NCBI RefSeq assembly: GCF_014127105.1
Contig: NZ_CP059902.1
Coordinates: forward strand, 1,707,001 to 1,771,000
Direction of reading: 5' to 3'
Source: Devosia sp. MC521
GTDB taxonomy: Bacteria; Pseudomonadota; Alphaproteobacteria; Rhizobiales; Devosiaceae
Length of the DNA stretch: 64,000 bases
How positions within the stretch are numbered: the first letter of the stretch is position 1; each line of letters begins with the position of its first letter. A program made the position numbers and the translations under genes. Of the stretch, positions 58,401-64,000 are shown piece after piece. The notes below the pieces were generated by a model. That model was not told where the DNA came from. It saw only the letters and a list, made by a program, of their open reading frames with translations, and made no database searches.

Positions 58401-59438
58401 ATGATTTTTAGGCCCGCAATGACTGAAATTCATGACCGCTTGATTCCCAATTTCGACCTGACCCATCGCAACACTTTAGCGCTGCGCTCCAGCTCGAGTT
58501 TCGGCATCGAAATCACCGATATCGACGACTTGCCTGCGCTTTTTGCGCACGCCAACACATCGGGCATCGCTGTCCAAGTGCTTGGCGGCGGGTCCAATGT
58601 GGTACTCGCTCCGCGCTTTGAGGGCATCACCGCCGTCATTGCCCTTAAGGGGCGCCAGCTTGTTGAAGAAACAGAAACACACATCGTGGTTGAGGCGGCC
58701 GCCGGTGAAAATTGGCATGACTTCGTCGCATTCACCGTAGGCCTCGGTTTCGGCGGGCTTGAGAATCTAGCGGGCATTCCAGGCACCGCAGGCGCGGCTC
58801 CGGTCCAGAACATTGGTGCTTATGGCGCCGAACTGGCTGATAGTTTCCTCGAATTGTCGGCTTGGGATCGGCAAACCGGCACCACGCGCACCTTCTCAAA
58901 AGAAGAGTGCAAGTTCGCCTATCGCCATTCCGTCTTTAAAGAAGAGCCCAATCGTTATGTTGTGCTCGCAATTCGCTTGGGACTAGCCAAGGCTTGGCGC
59001 GCCAACCTCGGCTTCGCTGGGCTCTCGGATTTGTCCGAAACTCCGCTGGTGACGCCTGCAATCGTCATGGAACGGGTCGTTGCCCTACGCAACTCAAAGC
59101 TGCCCGACTACCGCACCGAACCCAATGCAGGCTCCTTTTTCCAAAACCCCATCGTTGGACGCGATGCCGCGGCTCCGGTTTTGGCCGAGTTTCCAACAGC
59201 ACCGAACTTTCCGCAGTCCGATGGTCGCACAAAGTTATCAGCGGGCTGGTTGATCGAAAAAACGGGGCTTAAGGGCTACAAGCTCGGGCCGGTTGGTATT
59301 TCCGAGCGCCACGCATTGGTTGTGGTCAACCACGCCCATGGCGAACAGGCCGATGTGGCCAAATTGGCTGAACACGTCAAAACCGAAGTTAAAAACCGCT
59401 TTGGTATCCAGCTCCACGAAGAGCCGATTTTCACATAA
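58401..59438 (+). CDS. murB: UDP-N-acetylenolpyruvoylglucosamine reductase, E. coli (type I) class
   Basis: A 345-residue FAD enzyme of cell-wall precursor synthesis. FAD-binding IAVQVLGGGSNVVLAPRFEG and GLENLAGIPGTAGAAPVQN, the catalytic-Ser NAGSFFQNPIVG and the C-terminal SAGWLIEKTGLKGYKLGPVG resemble the E. coli type I enzyme, not the shorter type II usual in the alphaproteobacterial dcw cluster. Start either at 58401 or at the ATG at 58419. The 3' end overlaps dprA by 8 bases, convergent. Confidence 0.93.
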   Translation: MIFRPAMTEIHDRLIPNFDLTHRNTLALRSSSSFGIEITDIDDLPALFAHANTSGIAVQVLGGGSNVVLAPRFEGITAVIALKGRQLVEETETHIVVEAAAGENWHDFVAFTVGLGFGGLENLAGIPGTAGAAPVQNIGAYGAELADSFLELSAWDRQTGTTRTFSKEECKFAYRHSVFKEEPNRYVVLAIRLGLAKAWRANLGFAGLSDLSETPLVTPAIVMERVVALRNSKLPDYRTEPNAGSFFQNPIVGRDAAAPVLAEFPTAPNFPQSDGRTKLSAGWLIEKTGLKGYKLGPVGISERHALVVVNHAHGEQADVAKLAEHVKTEVKNRFGIQLHEEPIFT

Positions 59439-60561
59439 AACGAAGAGCGACCAACTGGCCGCTCGACCATTCGATTTCGCCAGCAATGTCGAGTTCGAGC
59501 AGCAGCATTTGTAGCGCGGCGGGCGACACCTCGATCTGGGCCAGAATATCATCAACTGGGGTGGGCACGACGGATAGTGCCTGCCTCAGCCGTGCACGCA
59601 CATCCTCGCCCGGTTCAACATCGTCTACCCCCGTAAAGTCAGGGTGCCATTCCGGCTCGAAGAGGGCTGTCCGGACCGGATCAAAGTCTTGCAGAACCTC
59701 GACAATGTCTTGCGCGCAACTGACCAGCCGCGCACCCTGTTGGATGAGCAAATTTCCGCCCTCAGCGCGCGGATCAAGCGGAGACCCCGGCACTGCAAAG
59801 ACGTCACGGTTTTGCTCCAAGGCTAGGCGCGCGGTGATCAGCGAACCTGACCGCTTGGCGGCTTCGACAACGACGACGCCCAACGACAGCCCAGAAACCA
59901 AACGATTACGTCTCGGAAAATCCTGCGCCCTAGGCTCCCAACCCATTGGCATTTCGCTGACCAGCGCCCCGCCACCATCGACTATCTTTTCAGCCAACTG
60001 AAGGTGCTCGCGCGGATAGATCCGATCCAAGCCGCCCGCCAACACGCCGACTGTGCCGGTTTCAAGAGCCGCCCAATGTGCCGCCGCATCAATGCCTCGG
60101 GCCAGTCCAGAAACGACGGTGAAACCTGCCTGTCCTAAACCTTCCGTAAGCAGCCGCGTCATTTTTATGCCTGCCGACGAAGCGTTGCGCGCCCCAACAA
60201 TGCCCGCTGTGCGTTGCCAATTAAGTTTCTCCCCACCGTGAACAGTGAGAACCGGCGGCGCACCGCCAATGTGGCTGAGGAGATTGGGATAGTCGCTATC
60301 CCCCTCAATCACCAAACGCGCCCTGAGCCGCTCTATATCGGCAAACTCGTCTTCGGCGCGCGCCAGCGTACACGCGACCATGGGCCGGCCGGCGCGCTTC
60401 GCAATTTGAGGGAGTGCTTTGAGGGCCGCTTCCGCTGAGCCAAATCGGCTAAGAAGCTGGAGAAACGTGATCGGGCCAATATTATCCGTACGGATAAGTC
60501 TGAGTATGGCCAGTCTTTGCGCCGGAGAGGGGTTTCTATCCCCTTCCCGGCGCCAAGTCAT
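59431..60561 (-). CDS. dprA: DNA-processing protein DprA
   Basis: A 376-residue RecA loader for incoming single strands. A SAM-like N-terminal segment (RLAILRLIRTDNIGPITFLQ) is followed by the Rossmann fold with GIVGARNASSAGIKMTRLLT, SGLARGIDAAAHWAALETGT, LAGGLDRIYPREHLQLAEKI and FPRRNRLVSGLSLGVVVVEA. A winged-helix domain (about 300-376) closes it. The ATG at 60561 shares a base with the plsY stop (TGATG), so the pair is coupled. Confidence 0.96.
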   Translation of the reverse strand: MTWRREGDRNPSPAQRLAILRLIRTDNIGPITFLQLLSRFGSAEAALKALPQIAKRAGRPMVACTLARAEDEFADIERLRARLVIEGDSDYPNLLSHIGGAPPVLTVHGGEKLNWQRTAGIVGARNASSAGIKMTRLLTEGLGQAGFTVVSGLARGIDAAAHWAALETGTVGVLAGGLDRIYPREHLQLAEKIVDGGGALVSEMPMGWEPRAQDFPRRNRLVSGLSLGVVVVEAAKRSGSLITARLALEQNRDVFAVPGSPLDPRAEGGNLLIQQGARLVSCAQDIVEVLQDFDPVRTALFEPEWHPDFTGVDDVEPGEDVRARLRQALSVVPTPVDDILAQIEVSPAALQMLLLELDIAGEIEWSSGQLVALRFM

Positions 60562-61169
60562 CAAGCAGGCTTTTTGCTTCCGCCGATCTTGGGCTCCGTG
60601 CCGTTAATCAGACGTGCGATGTTTTCACGATGCTGGAAGAACAAGAGCAGCGCCAAAATCAGCACCACAATCGCCAGCCCTGCGCCCACGAACAGATAGG
60701 CAAAGATCGGGGCTGTTGCAGCGGCGGTTAGCGCCGCCAGCGACGAGATTTTGCGAACATAGGCCAGCAGCAACCAAACAGCGCAGAAAATCAGCCCCAC
60801 CGGCCACGCGAGAGCCAGAAGCGAGCCAATCATGACCGCAACGCCCTTGCCACCCTTAAAACCGAGCCAAACAGGAAAACAGTGCCCGAAGAAAGCACCA
60901 ACAGCGGCAATGCGTGCAGCGTCTTCACCCCAAAAGTGGCGCGCAAGCAGAATAGGAACAACTGCCTTCAATGCGTCCAGAATGAGGGTCAGCGCGGCAA
61001 TCTTCTTATTCCCGGTGCGCAACACATTCGTCGCGCCGATATTGCCAGAGCCGATCTGACGAATATCGCCAAGCCCCGCCGCACGGGTCAGGATCAGCCC
61101 AAATGGAATCGAGCCAAACAAATATCCCAAGCCGACGGCATAAAAGAGGGTGAGAATTTCAGCGGACAT
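60561..61169 (-). CDS. plsY: Acyl-phosphate:glycerol-3-phosphate acyltransferase PlsY
   Basis: A 202-residue integral membrane enzyme that makes lysophosphatidate from acyl-phosphate. Five membrane segments (the first [20 protein letters not shown]) carry motif 1 [11 protein letters not shown], motif 2 [16 protein letters not shown] and motif 3 [24 protein letters not shown] residues. Coupled to dprA and divergent from rnr; the 198-base gap has TTAACCAA near 61187, which resembles a CtrA half site. Confidence 0.96.
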   Translation of the reverse strand: MSAEILTLFYAVGLGYLFGSIPFGLILTRAAGLGDIRQIGSGNIGATNVLRTGNKKIAALTLILDALKAVVPILLARHFWGEDAARIAAVGAFFGHCFPVWLGFKGGKGVAVMIGSLLALAWPVGLIFCAVWLLLAYVRKISSLAALTAAATAPIFAYLFVGAGLAIVVLILALLLFFQHRENIARLINGTEPKIGGSKKPA

Positions 61170-61367
61170 ACACGCGCTCTCGCAGTTTCGTTAACCAACA
61201 CCTAACCTTTGAAAGTCGCGGTTCACAAGGGGTAGAGGCCCGTTTTACCGGGACTGATAAGCGCTGCCGGGGTCGCACTCGGCACTTATTGCCCAGCAAA
61301 TCACCCGTATGCGTTGGAAAACCACCCTTATTCGCCTACATAGGGAGCAACTCCCAAAGAATAGACC

Positions 61368-63647
61368 ATGGCCAAGACACCAAAAGCAAAAAACACATCC
61401 GGCCCAAAGCGCTCCCGTCAGCCCGCCGCCGATGCCTTGCCGACCAAGGAACAGATCCTAGAAGCATTGGCGCAGGAAGACGATATTAAGGGCAAGCGCG
61501 ATCTGGCCAAAGTTTTTGGCATTCGCGGCGACATGCGTCGGCCATTTAAAAGACTGCTCTCTGACCTTGAGGGTGAAGGCGTCATCACGCGCACCCGCAA
61601 GGCGCTGCGCCGTACCGCCGCCCTGCCCCATGTAACCGTCCTCGACATTCCGACGGACGCAGACCCAGACAACCTCCACGCCTTCCCAGCGCAGTGGAAC
61701 CCGGAAGAAGGTGAAATCCCACGCGTTCGCGTGTTGGTGGATTCGCATTCTCGCGTTGCACCCGCTCCAGGCGACCGCATCTTGGCCCGCATTGACGCTG
61801 GCGAAGACATTGTGCCCGATTACACCGCTAAGCCGATGAAGGTGCTCGACAAGCCCCGTCGCGGCCACATCGGTATTGTCCGCATGGATGAGGAAGGCGC
61901 TCGTCTCATTCCGGTTGATCGCAAGCAGAAAGAAATGCGTATCCCGCTTGGCGACCTTGGCGATGCCTCAGACGGCGATCTCGTAGAGGTCGACGTTAAG
62001 CTCTCCGGGCGCCTGATGATCCCGCGTGCTCGCGTCACCACCGTCATCGGCAATCCAAAGTCCGAAGGCGCGGTGTCGCTGATTGCAATCCACAATCTCG
62101 ATATTCCCAACAAGTGGCCCGCCTCTGTCACCCGCGAAGCAGAAGAGGCCGAGGAAGCAACGCTCAAGGGCCGTGAAGACTGGCGCGACTTGCCGCTGGT
62201 TACCATCGACCCACCAGACGCCAAGGACCATGATGACGCGGTTCACGCTGTGCTCGATACCGATCCAGCCAATCCTGGCGGCTATGTCGTCACTGTCGCG
62301 ATTGCCGACGTTGCAGCTTATGTCCGCCCAGGGACCTCGCTCGATCGCGAAGCCTATCTGCGCGGCAATTCGGTCTATTTCCCGGATCGGGTCGTGCCCA
62401 TGCTGCCCGAGCGCATCTCCAATGAGCTCTGCTCGCTCAAGCAAGGCGAGTCGCGCGCGGCCATGGCCGTTCGTATGGTCCTCGACGCTGGCGGTCGGAA
62501 GACGAGCCACAGCTTCCATCGCATTCTTATGCGCTCAGCAGCTAAACTCAGCTACCAGCGGGCACAGGCGGCCATTGACGGCAATCCGGACGATCAGACG
62601 GGGCCTTTGCTGGAGCCGATCCTCAAGCCTCTGTGGATGGCCTACGGCGCCATGTCAGAAGCACGCGATGCCCGTGGCCCCCTCGACCTTGACCTGCCCG
62701 AACGCAAAATCAAGCTCGACAAGACCGGCATGGTCGCGGACATTTTCATCCCTGAGCGTCTCGATGCGCATCGTCTCATCGAAGAGATGATGATTGCGGC
62801 CAACGTCGCTGCTGCCGAAACGCTGGAGCAGAAGCGCACTGAGCTGCTCTATCGCGTTCACGATGAACCATCGTCCGAAAAACTCCACGCGCTGCGCGAG
62901 TTCTTGGGCAGCCTCGATATCAGCGTCAAGAAGGCCGACAACATCCGCGCTGTCGATTTCAACCGCATCCTCGGCAAGGCCCGCGACATGGGCAATATCG
63001 AGCAAGTGTCGGAAATGGTGTTGCGCTCCCAGGCTCAGGCTGAGTACTCCAAGGAGAACTACGGCCACTTTGGGCTCAATCTCGACCGCTACGCCCACTT
63101 CACCTCGCCCATCCGCCGCTATGCCGATTTGATCGTGCACCGAGCGCTTATCCGCGCTTTGGGCCTTGGTGACGATGGGATGACGGATCAGGAGCAGACC
63201 AAGCTCAGTGGCATTGCTCAGCACATTTCGACGACTGAGCGCCGCGCCATGTTGGCGGAACGCGAAACTTCCGATCGTCTGCTTGCGCAATTTCTTTCGG
63301 AGCGGATCGGCGCACGCTTTGAGGGTCGTGTCTCCGGCATCACCCGCTCAGGCCTCTTCGTAAAATTGATCGAGACCGGTGCCGATGGCTTTATTCCTGC
63401 CTCGACACTTGGCAAGGACTACTATCGCTACGTCGAAGAACGCCAGGCGATGGTTGGCGAGCGCACAGGCGAAAGCTTCACGCTTGGCGACCGAGTCGAA
63501 GTTCGCCTCGTCGAAGCCTCCCCCGTGGCCGGCTCATTGCGCTTTGAGTTGCTTTCTGAGGGCAAGCGCGGCAATAAGCCGCCTACACGCCCCCTGCGTA
63601 AGGGCGCATCTAATAGCTTCGGCCCCAAGGGACGCAGAAAGAGGTAG
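61368..63647 (+). CDS. rnr: Ribonuclease R
   Basis: A 759-residue 3'-5' exoribonuclease that degrades structured RNA. A basic N-terminus (KAKNTSGPKRSRQPAADAL) and helix-turn-helix region (KRDLAKVFGIRGDMRRPFKR) precede the cold-shock domains, the RNB domain with DPPDAKDHDDAVHAVLDTDP and YAHFTSPIRRYADLIVHRAL, and a C-terminal S1 domain (RIGARFEGRVSGITRSGLFV) with a Lys/Arg-rich tail. The four catalytic acids are in the DDAV and neighbouring segments. Next gene 2 bases away. Confidence 0.98.
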   Translation: MAKTPKAKNTSGPKRSRQPAADALPTKEQILEALAQEDDIKGKRDLAKVFGIRGDMRRPFKRLLSDLEGEGVITRTRKALRRTAALPHVTVLDIPTDADPDNLHAFPAQWNPEEGEIPRVRVLVDSHSRVAPAPGDRILARIDAGEDIVPDYTAKPMKVLDKPRRGHIGIVRMDEEGARLIPVDRKQKEMRIPLGDLGDASDGDLVEVDVKLSGRLMIPRARVTTVIGNPKSEGAVSLIAIHNLDIPNKWPASVTREAEEAEEATLKGREDWRDLPLVTIDPPDAKDHDDAVHAVLDTDPANPGGYVVTVAIADVAAYVRPGTSLDREAYLRGNSVYFPDRVVPMLPERISNELCSLKQGESRAAMAVRMVLDAGGRKTSHSFHRILMRSAAKLSYQRAQAAIDGNPDDQTGPLLEPILKPLWMAYGAMSEARDARGPLDLDLPERKIKLDKTGMVADIFIPERLDAHRLIEEMMIAANVAAAETLEQKRTELLYRVHDEPSSEKLHALREFLGSLDISVKKADNIRAVDFNRILGKARDMGNIEQVSEMVLRSQAQAEYSKENYGHFGLNLDRYAHFTSPIRRYADLIVHRALIRALGLGDDGMTDQEQTKLSGIAQHISTTERRAMLAERETSDRLLAQFLSERIGARFEGRVSGITRSGLFVKLIETGADGFIPASTLGKDYYRYVEERQAMVGERTGESFTLGDRVEVRLVEASPVAGSLRFELLSEGKRGNKPPTRPLRKGASNSFGPKGRRKR

Positions 63648-63649
63648 TC

Positions 63650-64000
63650 ATGACTGAAAACAGCGCAGTTCTTCCCGAACGTACCGTTGGTCAGGCCATG
63701 TGGCGTGGCGCGTTATGTCGTTGCCCGCACTGTGGCAAGGGCAAGATGTTCGCCGGCTATCTCAAAGTTGCAAACGAATGCAATGTTTGCGGCGAGGAAC
63801 TCAGACATCACCGTGCTGACGACCTGCCTCCCTACGTCGCGATCACCATCGTGGGCCACATTATCGTCTTCCTGATGTTGCACCTCGACATGACCCATCA
63901 GATCCAGCCCATCACCTATGTGCTGACGATGATTCCGCTCGCAATCGTTCTTCCCCTGATTATGCTTCCCTCCATTAAGGGTGCAATTGTAGGCCTACAG
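63650..64000 (+). CDS. DUF983 domain-containing protein (start; cut by window edge)
   Basis: 117 codons are visible, then the window ends. Two CxxC knuckles, CRCPHCGKGKMF and CNVCGEEL, resemble a zinc ribbon. They precede at least two membrane segments, VAITIVGHIIVFLMLHLDM and MIPLAIVLPLIMLPSIKGA. This is the DUF983 family, a small membrane protein of unknown function often encoded just after rnr in alphaproteobacteria. The ATG is 2 bases after the rnr stop with GAGG upstream, so it is coupled. Confidence 0.88.
   Translation, partial: MTENSAVLPERTVGQAMWRGALCRCPHCGKGKMFAGYLKVANECNVCGEELRHHRADDLPPYVAITIVGHIIVFLMLHLDMTHQIQPITYVLTMIPLAIVLPLIMLPSIKGAIVGLQ

Noticed and set aside
61180..61210. CtrA binding site before plsY/rnr (TTAACCAA)
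   Set aside because: Only one half site is recognisable and no second TTAA at the right spacing; too weak to call.
1..64000. tRNA, rRNA, CRISPR, insertion sequences, prophage or known riboswitch classes
   Set aside because: I looked through the intergenic stretches for cloverleaf-like folds, spaced repeats and transposase-like frames and found none that hold up.

Overview
This 64 kb window is a stretch of ordinary, gene-dense chromosome from an alphaproteobacterium, most likely of the Hyphomicrobiales (Rhizobiales). The evidence is the gene order and content: dusB-ntrB-ntrC-ntrY-ntrX-hfq-hflX-mazG in one run, a fused ispDF followed by cinA, the block ftsB-pdhA-pdhB-pdhC-(SGNH hydrolase)-lpd-lipA-coq10, a lipoylated E1-beta, an hdaA-ppk-ppx run, a malic enzyme fused to a phosphotransacetylase-like domain, and GatCAB beside an aspS of the alphaproteobacterial kind. 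A Devosia-like lineage is my guess from the combination, but I cannot prove it without a search. I found no rRNA, tRNA, CRISPR array, insertion sequence or prophage.

Layout. 1-3378 (minus): an uncommon cluster of a proteasome-like peptidase (cut by the window edge), a transglutaminase, an alpha-E protein and a circularly permuted ATP-grasp enzyme whose frame is broken near 3050. 3699-14469: mazG (plus) faces a small membrane protein, then the minus-strand run hflX, hfq, ntrX, ntrY, ntrC, ntrB, dusB (GTPase, RNA chaperone and two nitrogen/redox two-component systems). 14618-16330 (plus): ispDF and cinA. 16473-20388: a DUF1643 gene coupled to folD, a secreted protein of unknown function and AMP nucleosidase. 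20423-29069 (minus): the pyruvate dehydrogenase complex, its lipoate supply (lipA), ftsB and small enzymes. 29136-35349 (minus): Dabb protein, malic enzyme, an EAL phosphodiesterase and aspS. 35535-42221: rnd meets ppx, ppk, hdaA and an AI-2E permease. 42356-45268 (plus): purM, purN, an EamA exporter and a tiny proline-rich protein. 45346-51451 (minus): gatB, acetyltransferase, chorismate mutase, an unknown protein, gatA, acetyltransferase, gatC and a reduced metallo-beta-lactamase-like protein. 51513-55483 (plus): ruvX, pyrB, a DHOase-like pyrC and a dipeptidase. 55557-64000: topA, murB, dprA, plsY, rnr and the start of a DUF983 gene.

How it works together. Most genes are housekeeping: central carbon (PDH, malic enzyme), nucleotide synthesis and salvage (purMN, pyrB, amn, mazG), the indirect tRNA-amidation route (aspS plus gatCAB), polyphosphate turnover (ppk, ppx), replication control (hdaA, topA) and nitrogen signalling (ntrBC, ntrYX). 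Many neighbours overlap by ATGA or TTGA or abut exactly, so operons are tight; well-formed intrinsic terminators separate several of them.

The points most worth a second look are the frameshifted ATP-grasp gene inside the transglutaminase/alpha-E cluster, a DHOase-like protein that has lost metal-binding histidines, an NtrX whose AAA+ domain has lost key residues, a 67-residue protein that is nearly half proline, inverted repeats that would cover the ribosome-binding sites of the EamA exporter and malic enzyme genes, a short TAG-interrupted reading frame before chorismate mutase, and an E. coli-type MurB away from any cell-wall cluster. I did not find a convincing wholly new system.
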